DNA of 5,374 bases from Deltaproteobacteria bacterium (GCA_019313505.1 JAFDBA010000156.1:1-5374); one strand, 5' to 3'. Counted from the stretch's first letter, positions 1 to 5,374 are shown. A program made the numbers and translations. The notes: a model not told the origin generated them from the sequence alone.

Positions 1-827
1 ATTCTATAAGTGTTGTAAGGTGTATTTTCGGCAAGATCTCTTCGGGTAAGGTTTCCGTTAAAGTCCTTTATGCCGTAAATAACCGTGGGATCACTTTCCA
101 GACGTATTCTCCGCTTTAAACGATTGTGAAAAACCGAGGAGATAATGGGTCGTTCTAAGGCTGCACCGGTCTCCTTTTCGATAATCGATGCAAGTGTTAC
201 CACCTGGTGAATTGTAAATCCAAGGGTTTTAGCTCGATTTTTCCATTCCGGCTTGAACAGGGACCAGAAACGTTTCACCATTGTGGATATGATCTTTTCG
301 GGTGTGGCGTCTTTGGTAAAATAGTAGGTGTCTGGGAAAAGATACCCCTCAAAGGTTTGGGCATCAATTCCTTTGGAACAAACCAGGTCTGTGTTTGTTG
401 CAGCCTTAAAAAAATCTGCTTCGGTTCCGAATCCTACCAGGGATACAACCTGTGCCACCTGCCGAAGGTTATAACCTTCCGGTATGGTGAGCTTGTGTAG
501 ACGGACCTTTCCGCTGACAAAAATTTCAAGTATTTTTTTCGGTGTCATGGTAGAGGAAAGGACATATTCTCCGGCTTTTATGTGTTTATCGTAGCCTTTA
601 ATGCGGGAAAACAACCTGAATTTAGCAGGGTGATTGATAATCCCTTTTTTATGCAGTATTTGGGGAAGAGACTTGAAGCTCTGGCCGGGTTTAACAATGA
701 TAACCTGTCTCACAGGTTCAGCACTTGCGGGTTTGCCAGCATAGATAAAAATGTTCAGGAAGATGCAGGCAACAACGGAAATCGATAATAAAAGTGTTAA
801 TGTAACAATGACGCCAAATTTTTTCAA
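1..827 (-). CDS. mltG: Endolytic murein transglycosylase MltG (YceG family), 3' end cut by window edge
   Basis: Reading the minus strand from a TTG at 827 gives an open frame of 275 residues to the window edge. MltG is an inner-membrane lytic transglycosylase that cleaves nascent peptidoglycan strands and so sets glycan length. Visible in order: a basic N-terminus and one hydrophobic membrane anchor (about residues 5-29); a LysM-like region (about 42-105) with VKPGQ and KAGEY; the family motif EGYLFPDTY (160-168); the catalytic block ASIIEKETG, with the E-K-E glutamates at 217 and 219; then VFHNR (232-236), LESDPTVIYG (243-252), and TPYNTYR (269-275). Family members have about 340 residues, so roughly the last 50-70, including the GLPPGPI-type motif, lie off the left edge. 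TTG is chosen because an in-frame TAA lies at 866-864, no ATG or GTG lies between, and GGAGA sits 10 nt upstream. The frame is intact. Identity is very secure; the exact start is moderately secure. Confidence 0.95.
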   Translation of the reverse strand, partial: MKKFGVIVTLTLLLSISVVACIFLNIFIYAGKPASAEPVRQVIIVKPGQSFKSLPQILHKKGIINHPAKFRLFSRIKGYDKHIKAGEYVLSSTMTPKKILEIFVSGKVRLHKLTIPEGYNLRQVAQVVSLVGFGTEADFFKAATNTDLVCSKGIDAQTFEGYLFPDTYYFTKDATPEKIISTMVKRFWSLFKPEWKNRAKTLGFTIHQVVTLASIIEKETGAALERPIISSVFHNRLKRRIRLESDPTVIYGIKDFNGNLTRRDLAENTPYNTYR

Positions 828-837
828 ACTCGATATT

Positions 838-842
838 TCTCC
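838..842 (-). promoter_or_regulatory. Ribosome binding site supporting the TTG start of mltG
   Basis: GGAGA on the minus strand, 10 nt before TTG 827. It supports a non-ATG start: the only other in-frame codons back to the TAA at 866-864 are not usual starts. Confidence 0.6.
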
Positions 843-860
843 GTTTAGTAAAGTTTTACG

Positions 861-890
861 ATTTTAGTCCATAAAGCAATCAATTGTCAA
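861..890 (-). promoter_or_regulatory. Sigma70-type promoter for mltG
   Basis: The minus strand has a perfect -35 hexamer TTGACA (890-885), an 18-nt spacer and a -10 hexamer TAAAAT (866-861, five of six consensus bases). Transcription would begin near 854, giving a leader of about 25-30 nt before TTG 827. This is the best promoter match in the window. It drives transcription away from the radical SAM gene. Confidence 0.65.
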
Positions 891-896
891 AGGAGT

Positions 897-913
897 AATG
901 GTAATTGACCATT
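897..913. repeat. 17-bp inverted repeat upstream of the mltG promoter
   Basis: AATGGT (897-902) and ACCATT (908-913) are perfect reverse complements around a 5-nt centre. The repeat lies 6 bp upstream of the mltG -35 box, where an activator or repressor could bind. AATGGT recurs at 1003-1008 and 1011-1016 in the same spacer. An operator role is inference; a 6-bp arm can occur by chance. Confidence 0.35.
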
Positions 914-939
914 GGATTGGTTTTCTTCAATTTTCAATC

Positions 940-967
940 CCAGCATCCAGCATCCGGTATCCAGCAT
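940..967. repeat. Degenerate heptad tandem repeat, four copies
   Basis: Four exactly abutting 7-bp units: CCAGCAT (940-946), CCAGCAT (947-953), CCGGTAT (954-960), CCAGCAT (961-967). Units 1, 2 and 4 are identical and unit 3 differs at two bases. The block lies in the non-coding divergent region between mltG and the radical SAM gene. It is too short and unspaced to be CRISPR, and looks like slippage-prone intergenic repeat DNA. Confidence 0.7.
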
Positions 968-1057
968 ATGTCTTGATTTTCTGGCTGTTATGTATATCAT
1001 TAAATGGTTGAATGGTAAAAGATAAAAGATGAACGTTCGATGTTCAAATTGTTGCGT

Positions 1058-1086
1058 TTGAAATTACGACTAAACCTTCATATCAC
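1058..1086 (+). promoter_or_regulatory. Weak candidate promoter for the radical SAM gene, with direct repeats
   Basis: TTGAAA (1058-1063), a 17-nt spacer and TATCAC (1081-1086) match the sigma70 pattern in five and four of six bases. Initiation near 1093 would leave about 28 nt before ATG 1121. The octamer GAAATTAC occurs at 1060-1067 and 1090-1097, exactly 30 bp apart (about three helical turns), flanking this element. The divergent region 828-1120 otherwise holds the tandem heptamer AAAAGAT (1017-1030) and a small palindrome around 1030-1046. I see no hidden gene there. Confidence 0.3.
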
Positions 1087-1108
1087 GTTGAAATTACACA
1101 TACAGGTC

Positions 1109-1113
1109 GGGAG
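1109..1113 (+). promoter_or_regulatory. Ribosome binding site that fixes the radical SAM start at 1121
   Basis: GGGAG with a 7-nt gap to ATG 1121. The upstream in-frame ATG at 1040 has no comparable site. Confidence 0.7.
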
Positions 1114-1120
1114 TTCTGAA

Positions 1121-2275
1121 ATGGTTAAGGATGAATCGTATCAGGGATTTGAACAGGGGCTCATACGGCCCCCCAGCGAGGCTTACAGCCTTCTAATTCG
1201 TGTCACACGTAACTGTCCATGGAACCGCTGTACGTTCTGTCCGGTTTACAAGGGATCGCGGTTTTCCATCCGCTCGGTTGATCATGTTAAAAAGGATATT
1301 GATGCAATTCATAAATCCGTAGAAATGATACGGAATATGGCTGACGAATTCGGTCGTATTCATCGAACCGAGATCCGTGAAGCGGCTGAAAATTATGAAC
1401 AATCTGATCCTATGGCCTTCAACGCCGCTTTGAACTGGTTTGTCGGCGGCATGACTTCTATTTTTATCCAGGATGCAAACAGCCTGATTATAAAGCCGAA
1501 CGACCTTATAGAGATTCTGATACATCTTAAAAACCGCTTTCCCTGGGTTGAGCGGATAACATCCTATGCACGATCCCATACCATTATCCGGATCAAGGAT
1601 AGTGATCTCAAGGATATAAAGGATGCCGGCTTAAACAGAATTCATATCGGTCTTGAATCCGGCTCGGACAAGGTTCTTAAAATGGCTAAAAAAGGGGTTA
1701 CCAAAGCAACCCATGTCAAGGCTGGTCTCAAGGTAAAAAAGGCCGGAATGGAACTTTCCGAATATATAATGCCGGGATTGGGCGGGAGAGAGTATTCAAA
1801 GATCCATGCACTGGAAACAGCCGATGCCTTAAACCAAATCAATCCCGATTTCATAAGGCTTCGAACCCTGGCGATTCCCAACAGTGTGGAGCTTTTCGAC
1901 GATTGGGAGGCCGGTCGTTTTGAAAAATGCACCGATCTTATGATGGCCAAAGAGATTTTGCTTTTAATCGAATCATTGAACGGTATTACCAGCGTTGTAA
2001 AAAGTGATCACATCCTGAACCTTTTTGAAACCTTGGAAGGCACGCTGCCCCAGGATAAAGAGAGTATGCTTGAAATCATACGCACATTCCTGGCTATGGA
2101 GCCCGAACGCCAATGCGTGTATCAGGTGGGAAGAAGGCTCGGATTTATTTCCAGTTTCAGCGATATGGAAAATCCCACCAGGTTGAAAAAGGCGGAAAAG
2201 GCCTGCCGGCAATTTGGGGTTACCGCGGAAAATGTGGATGAGGTTATTGATGAGTTGATGAAAAGATTTATTTAG
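1121..2275 (+). CDS. Radical SAM protein with CX4CX2C cluster motif, function unknown
   Basis: The protein has 384 residues. Near the N-terminus is TRNCPWNRCTFC, with cysteines at 32, 37 and 40. These are the ligands for the [4Fe-4S] cluster that cleaves S-adenosylmethionine. Spacing is CX4CX2C rather than the usual CX3CX2C, as in an uncharacterised COG1032-like group I know with GCSHNKCTFC-type motifs. The barrel continues with FIQDANSL, ITSYARSHT, NRIHIGLESGSD (GLESGSD at 177-183, a SAM-contact region) and YIMPGLGG (PGLGG at 218-222). A helical, charged insert follows the cluster (about residues 55-105). The tail (about 300-384) resembles the family's C-terminal helical segment. There is no B12-binding domain and no evident second cluster, so it does not look like a B12-type methyltransferase or methylthiotransferase. 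The 27 extra codons from ATG 1040 are low-complexity and lack a ribosome site, so I start at 1121. It is monocistronic by position. The substrate cannot be inferred. Confidence 0.92.
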   Translation: MVKDESYQGFEQGLIRPPSEAYSLLIRVTRNCPWNRCTFCPVYKGSRFSIRSVDHVKKDIDAIHKSVEMIRNMADEFGRIHRTEIREAAENYEQSDPMAFNAALNWFVGGMTSIFIQDANSLIIKPNDLIEILIHLKNRFPWVERITSYARSHTIIRIKDSDLKDIKDAGLNRIHIGLESGSDKVLKMAKKGVTKATHVKAGLKVKKAGMELSEYIMPGLGGREYSKIHALETADALNQINPDFIRLRTLAIPNSVELFDDWEAGRFEKCTDLMMAKEILLLIESLNGITSVVKSDHILNLFETLEGTLPQDKESMLEIIRTFLAMEPERQCVYQVGRRLGFISSFSDMENPTRLKKAEKACRQFGVTAENVDEVIDELMKRFI

Positions 2276-2346
2276 TATCTTAATTGTGATTTTTTTTTCA
2301 TTTTGTGACAAAATATTTCTAACGTAGTGAATCGAACGAATACCGT

Positions 2347-2436
2347 TAAAGGTTTTCCCGTTACCCGTTTGCCCGTTGTGTTTGGATAACGTTTTTACGG
2401 GCATACGGGCTAACCGGACAACCGGCTCAACCTTTA
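2347..2436. repeat. Long imperfect palindrome with CCCGTT heptads in the icd leader
   Basis: The left arm 2360-2376 pairs with the right arm 2397-2414: 16 pairs, one T-T mismatch (2369/2404) and one bulged C (2410), around a 20-nt loop. An outer 8-bp perfect stem pairs 2347-2354 with 2429-2436 across unpaired segments. The left arm is built from CCCGTTA (2357-2363), CCCGTTT (2364-2370) and CCCGTTG (2372-2378). AACCGG is repeated at 2412-2417 and 2420-2425. The structure ends about 16 nt before the icd ribosome site. No U-run follows it, so it is not a classical terminator. It may be a REP-like intergenic element, an mRNA-stabilising hairpin or an attenuating leader. The rest of 2276-2462 holds a T9 tract (2290-2298) and a weak AT-rich hairpin, with no convincing promoter. 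Confidence 0.7.
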
Positions 2437-2452
2437 CCCATCGCAAACGCAA

Positions 2453-2457
2453 AGGAG
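2453..2457 (+). promoter_or_regulatory. Ribosome binding site of icd
   Basis: AGGAG with a 5-nt gap to ATG 2463. It rules out the longer in-frame reading from 2376, whose 29 extra codons run through the palindrome. Confidence 0.7.
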
Positions 2458-2462
2458 CATAT

Positions 2463-3686
2463 ATGGCAGAGAATAATGGAATCATTACTTATTCGGATGA
2501 CGAAAAACTCAATGTCCCGGATTTTCCTGTTATTCCCTTTATCGAAGGTGACGGTATCGGTTCGGACATCTGGCGGGCTGCCCGGCGTGTACTGGATGCG
2601 GCGGTTTCGGGTTCTTATGGAAATGACCGAAAGATTCAGTGGCTGGAAGTTCTTGCCGGTGAAAAGGCGTTTAACCAGACGCAAACTTGGCTTCCGGAAG
2701 AAACCCTGGAAAAGATCAGGACCCATCGCGTTGCCATAAAAGGGCCTCTGACTACTCCCGTGGGGGAAGGAATCCGTAGTATCAATGTTAGTTTGCGACA
2801 GGAGCTGGACCTTTATGCATGTGTTCGGCCGACAAAATATATTACAGGCATTCCAAGCCCTGTGCTCAGGCCTGAGCAGGTTGACATGGTCATTTTCAGA
2901 GAAAATACCGAAGATGTTTACATGGGCCTTGAATGGAAAGCGGATTCTTTAATGGCCCAAAAAATCATAGATTTGGTAAAAACAGAGGATGGAAGGGAAA
3001 TTCGAGCCGACTCCGGCATCGGGCTTAAACCTATGAGCCGCTTCGGAACCCGCCGTCTGGTGCGAATGGCCATTGAATATGCTATAGCGCATAAAAAGAA
3101 AAGTGTCACCATTGTTCATAAGGGAAATATCATGAAGTTTACCGAAGGAGCTTTTCGAAGCTGGGGATACCAAGTCGCACGGGAAGAATTCGGAGAATGG
3201 ATTATTACTGAAGAAGAGCTGTGGGAAAAACATGACGGAGAAATTCCTGGGAACAAGGTCGTGATCAAAGACCGAATCGCGGATGCCATGTTCCAGCAGA
3301 TTCTTTTGCGTCCTGCAGAGTATGATGTGCTGGCCATGCCCAATCTAAACGGTGATTACATGTCCGATGCCTTGTCTGCCATGGTGGGAGGACTCGGTTT
3401 GGCGCCAGGTGCCAACATCGGCGACGGTATTGCCCTTTTTGAGGCCACCCATGGTACGGCTCCAAAATATGCGGGACAGGATAAAGTGAATCCAGGATCT
3501 TTGATTCTTTCCGGGGCCATGATGCTGGACTACCTCGGCTGGAAAGAGGCTGCGGAACGGGTGAGGGAAGGATTGGCAAAAGCGGTAGAGCAAAAGCGGG
3601 TTACATACGATCTGGCACGGCAGATGGAGGGTGCAGTTGAAGTCAAATGCTCGGAATTCGCAGAGGAAATTATCCGTAATCTTTAA
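2463..3686 (+). CDS. icd: Isocitrate dehydrogenase, NADP-dependent
   Basis: The protein has 407 residues, close to the 416 of E. coli Icd, which it matches throughout. It oxidatively decarboxylates isocitrate to 2-oxoglutarate (cytoplasmic, TCA cycle) and needs Mg2+ or Mn2+. Substrate residues are present: S106 and N108 in IRSIN, R112, R122, R146 in FREN, Y153 and K220 in VHKGN. Metal-binding aspartates are D274 (IADA), D298 and D302 (NGDYMSDA). NADP specificity is shown by K335-Y336 and V342 in HGTAPKYAGQDKV and by Y382 and R386 in TYDLAR, matching E. coli K344, Y345, V351, Y391 and R395. S106 is the equivalent of the serine that AceK phosphorylates in enterics; no AceK is visible here, so such control is not implied. 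It is the first gene of the operon with the LarA homologue and kor. Its product is the substrate of Kor. Confidence 0.98.
   Translation: MAENNGIITYSDDEKLNVPDFPVIPFIEGDGIGSDIWRAARRVLDAAVSGSYGNDRKIQWLEVLAGEKAFNQTQTWLPEETLEKIRTHRVAIKGPLTTPVGEGIRSINVSLRQELDLYACVRPTKYITGIPSPVLRPEQVDMVIFRENTEDVYMGLEWKADSLMAQKIIDLVKTEDGREIRADSGIGLKPMSRFGTRRLVRMAIEYAIAHKKKSVTIVHKGNIMKFTEGAFRSWGYQVAREEFGEWIITEEELWEKHDGEIPGNKVVIKDRIADAMFQQILLRPAEYDVLAMPNLNGDYMSDALSAMVGGLGLAPGANIGDGIALFEATHGTAPKYAGQDKVNPGSLILSGAMMLDYLGWKEAAERVREGLAKAVEQKRVTYDLARQMEGAVEVKCSEFAEEIIRNL
3626..3630 (+). promoter_or_regulatory. Internal ribosome binding site for the LarA homologue, inside icd
   Basis: GGAGG within the icd coding sequence, 6 nt before TTG 3637. 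It directly abuts the alternative GTG 3631, which is too close to be used efficiently. It therefore favours TTG 3637 and implies translational coupling to icd. Confidence 0.5.
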
Positions 3687-4938
3687 ATACGGAACCGAAA
3701 AACATCCGTTTGCCCTTCCGGATCAGGCGGAAATATTGCGGGTAAATGAACCGGAAACAAGAATAACCTCACCTGAATTTGCTTATAGGATTCGTTATGC
3801 ACTTGAACGGTTGGGGCCAAATTTTAAAAATGTTGCCCTGGTACTTGCGGATAAGACCCGGTTGTGCGGTTATCCTGAATTTCTGCCGGTGCTGCTGGAT
3901 ACGCTGGAGAACTACGGGGCACTGCGGGACGAAATTACCGTGTTTATCGCATACGGTACTCACGGTCGACAGACCCATGAAGAGTGTCTTTCAGCCTACG
4001 GTGATACCTATAAAAAACTTCGATTTATTCATCACAATTGTCTGGATAATAATTGTTTTGTAAATCTGGGAAAGACCTTGCGCGACACTACGGTGCTTAT
4101 TCGGCGCGATATTCTTAAAGCCGATTTTCTTATCACTTTCGGTGCCATTTCGCACCATTATTTTGCAGGATACGGTGGTGGGCGAAAGATGATTTTCCCG
4201 GGCCTGGGCCAGAGAGAAGCCATATATCACAACCACGGGCTGTTTTTGGATCAGGATCGACACACCCTTTCCCCTTTTTGTCAATCGGGTATATTGGACA
4301 AAAATCCCCTGGCAGAGGATTTAGCGGAATATGAAACATTTCTCCCTGCCGATTTGGCCATTCATGGAATTCTTGATAGTATAGGGAATGTTTGCGATTT
4401 ACTGCCGGGCATTGGAACCGATCATTTTCGAAAGGCCTGTGCCCAGCATGGAAAAAATTGTGAGATTGTTTCTAACAGGGAATATGATCTGGTCATTGCG
4501 TCCTGCGGGGGACATCCAAAAGATATTAACTTTATTCAAAGCCATAAGGCCATAGATAATGCCGCAAAATTTGTACGTGACGGCGGCAGGTTGATTGTTC
4601 TGGCAGAATGTTTTGACGGTGTGGGGTCAAAAACGTTTTTGCCCTGGTTTGACATGGGCGATTTGGGGAAGGCATTCCATAAGCTGTCGGAAAATTATCA
4701 TGGAAACGGCGGCACCGCACTTTCCATGATGTCAAAATTACAGCGAATCAAGATTCTAATGGTAACAAAATTGAATGATGCTGTCTGTGAAACAATCGGT
4801 GTTGAAAAAATTTCCATTGACCGGGCAAAGATGCATGTGAAACAATCGAGTGGATCCTTAGCAGTGATACCGAATGCCGGAGTGTTGGTTAAAGCTTCAG
4901 ACAGAAATATGAGAGGGAATATGCATGGCAAAACCTAA
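3637..4938 (+). CDS. LarA-family nickel-dependent 2-hydroxyacid racemase/epimerase homologue
   Basis: The protein has 433 residues; characterised LarA has about 424. LarA racemises lactate using a nickel-pincer nucleotide attached to a lysine. Family marks: DKTR (72-75), GTH with H109, SHHYFAGYGGGRKMIFPG with H174 and cofactor-binding K184, H200 in HNH, and GGHPKDIN...Q301-S-H-K304, matching the substrate-binding Q and K. These correspond to L. plantarum R75, H108, H174, K184, H200, Q295 and K298, so an active enzyme is likely. There is no signal peptide or membrane segment. The start is uncertain: TTG 3637 has GGAGG at 6 nt, GTG 3631 is possible, and family similarity begins near residue 14. 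It overlaps icd by about 50 nt and korD by 14 nt, so it is co-translated with TCA-cycle genes. The cofactor genes larB, larC and larE are not in the window. I leave the symbol blank because the substrate is probably not settled: lactate, malate and 2-hydroxyglutarate are all possible. Confidence 0.88.
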   Translation: MKSNARNSQRKLSVIFKYGTEKHPFALPDQAEILRVNEPETRITSPEFAYRIRYALERLGPNFKNVALVLADKTRLCGYPEFLPVLLDTLENYGALRDEITVFIAYGTHGRQTHEECLSAYGDTYKKLRFIHHNCLDNNCFVNLGKTLRDTTVLIRRDILKADFLITFGAISHHYFAGYGGGRKMIFPGLGQREAIYHNHGLFLDQDRHTLSPFCQSGILDKNPLAEDLAEYETFLPADLAIHGILDSIGNVCDLLPGIGTDHFRKACAQHGKNCEIVSNREYDLVIASCGGHPKDINFIQSHKAIDNAAKFVRDGGRLIVLAECFDGVGSKTFLPWFDMGDLGKAFHKLSENYHGNGGTALSMMSKLQRIKILMVTKLNDAVCETIGVEKISIDRAKMHVKQSSGSLAVIPNAGVLVKASDRNMRGNMHGKT

Positions 4939-5128
4939 TTTAAAAGAGCATGTAATAAACCGGGAATGGTGCAAGGGATGTGGCATATGTGTCCATTTTT
5001 GCCCAAAGAATGTATTGGAACTTGATGAAGAGGACAAGGTGGTTGCTGCGCGTCGGGAGGATTGTATCTGCTGTAAAATGTGTGAACTTCGCTGTCCTGA
5101 TCTTGCCATCGAAATCGAAACGGAATAG
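4925..5128 (+). CDS. korD: 2-oxoglutarate:ferredoxin oxidoreductase delta subunit (2x[4Fe-4S] ferredoxin)
   Basis: The protein has 67 residues and carries two CX2CX2CX3CP motifs: C16, C19, C22, C26 and C47, C50, C53, C57. Each cysteine set binds one [4Fe-4S] cluster with the swapped-ligand fold of bacterial ferredoxins. An extra cysteine, C49, lies inside the second motif. As the delta subunit it passes electrons from the thiamine-diphosphate centre of the Kor complex to free ferredoxin. GAGGG (4913-4917) lies 7 nt before ATG 4925. The gene overlaps the end of the LarA homologue by 14 nt, and korA begins 8 nt after its stop. On its own it could be any small ferredoxin; the assignment as delta subunit rests on the korA and icd context. 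Confidence 0.9.
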   Translation: MAKPNLKEHVINREWCKGCGICVHFCPKNVLELDEEDKVVAARREDCICCKMCELRCPDLAIEIETE

Positions 5129-5136
5129 GGCTTATT

Positions 5137-5374
5137 ATGAAAAACCAGAACATCAAATTTATTCAGGGTAATGAAGCATGTGTTGAAGGGGCCCTGTATG
5201 CAGGCCTCGATTTTTTTGCAGGGTATCCCATAACACCTTCCACCGAAATTGCAGAGCTTCTGTCATACCGTTTGCCCCAAAAAGGGGGCAAGTTTATTCA
5301 GATGGAAGACGAGATTGCTTCCATGGGTGCTATTATCGGGGCATCCCTTACCGGAAGCAAGGTTATGACCGCCA
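5137..5374 (+). CDS. korA: 2-oxoglutarate:ferredoxin oxidoreductase alpha subunit, N-terminal part
   Basis: The 79 visible codons match the N-terminus of 2-oxoacid:ferredoxin oxidoreductase alpha subunits: GNEACVEGALYAGLDFFAGYP, then YPITPSTEIAE (32-42), and the QMEDEIASMGAIIGAS segment, which leads in the family to the TSGPG loop just beyond the window. The alpha subunit supplies the pyrimidine-binding domain of the thiamine-diphosphate site. The complex converts 2-oxoglutarate and CoA to succinyl-CoA and CO2 with reduction of ferredoxin, or runs in reverse in reductive TCA cycles. AGGG (5127-5130), overlapping the korD stop, lies 6 nt before ATG 5137. Sequence alone cannot exclude 2-oxoisovalerate or a related 2-oxoacid as substrate; placement after icd favours 2-oxoglutarate. 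The gene is truncated by the window edge, with korB and korC expected downstream. Confidence 0.92.
   Translation, partial: MKNQNIKFIQGNEACVEGALYAGLDFFAGYPITPSTEIAELLSYRLPQKGGKFIQMEDEIASMGAIIGASLTGSKVMTA

Noticed and set aside
641..650. Possible frameshift in mltG at the T6 run
   Set aside because: On careful re-reading, the minus-strand frame runs through (ILHKKGIINHPAKF) and stays in the same phase from the start to the window edge.
207..788. Plus-strand open frames at 207-500 and 582-788
   Set aside because: They are antisense to the well-conserved mltG frame and resemble no known protein.
940..967. CRISPR-like repeat
   Set aside because: The units are only 7 bp and directly abut, with no spacers and no cas genes.
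1030..1046. LexA-like operator (GAAC...GTTC)
   Set aside because: The half-sites are 7 nt apart instead of the 4 expected for the Gram-positive-type box, and the gene has no link to DNA damage.
1040..1120. 27-codon N-terminal extension of the radical SAM protein
   Set aside because: It has no ribosome site, low-complexity K/L/H-rich content and overlap with repeats; ATG 1121 has GGGAG at the right distance.
2263..2314. Intrinsic terminator after the radical SAM gene
   Set aside because: There is a T9 tract (2290-2298), but the only stem before it is 5 bp (2263-2267 with 2277-2281) and separated from it by 8 nt. The 6-bp ATTTTG/CAAAAT hairpin (2300-2314) lies after the T-run and has no U-tract. 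Neither is convincing.
2376..2462. N-terminal extension of Icd
   Set aside because: It runs through the palindrome, lacks similarity to Icd, and ATG 2463 has a clear AGGAG.
1193..3593. Minus-strand open frames opposite the radical SAM and icd genes
   Set aside because: They are shadows of strongly conserved plus-strand genes and show no recognisable domain.
4925..5171. Other open frames overlapping korD (4980-5171 plus; 4897-5156 minus)
   Set aside because: The korD frame has both complete ferredoxin motifs and a good ribosome site; the alternatives have neither.

Overview
The window looks like chromosomal DNA from an anaerobic, probably completely oxidising, member of the Desulfobacterota (Desulfobacterales-like sulfate reducer). 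This is an inference. It rests on an NADP-type isocitrate dehydrogenase placed directly before a four-subunit-type 2-oxoglutarate:ferredoxin oxidoreductase (delta subunit first, then alpha), on an uncharacterised radical SAM protein of a type I associate with these genomes, and on intergenic spacers full of short heptad repeats. GC looks moderate by eye. I see no phage, transposon, CRISPR or RNA gene.

Layout. Positions 1-827 (minus strand) hold most of an mltG gene (endolytic murein transglycosylase), whose last part runs off the left edge. Positions 828-1120 are a divergent promoter region. It holds a strong-looking sigma70-type promoter for mltG, a 17-bp inverted repeat, a heptad repeat block and a weak candidate promoter for the next gene. 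Positions 1121-2275 (plus) encode a 384-residue radical SAM protein with an unusual CX4CX2C cluster motif. Positions 2276-2462 are a spacer dominated by a long imperfect palindrome that would form a hairpin just ahead of the icd ribosome binding site.

From 2463 to the right edge is one tightly packed plus-strand operon: icd (2463-3686), a LarA-family nickel-pincer racemase homologue (about 3637-4938, overlapping icd), a 67-residue 2x[4Fe-4S] ferredoxin subunit korD (4925-5128, overlapping larA), and korA (5137 onward, cut by the window). Icd and Kor catalyse consecutive TCA-cycle steps: isocitrate to 2-oxoglutarate with NADP, then 2-oxoglutarate to succinyl-CoA with ferredoxin. Both can in principle run in reverse for CO2 fixation.

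The most interesting point is the LarA homologue between these two enzymes. It keeps the residues expected for the nickel-pincer cofactor and for acid/base chemistry. Its setting suggests a 2-hydroxyacid substrate near the 2-oxoglutarate node rather than, or as well as, lactate. The substrate cannot be read from the sequence.
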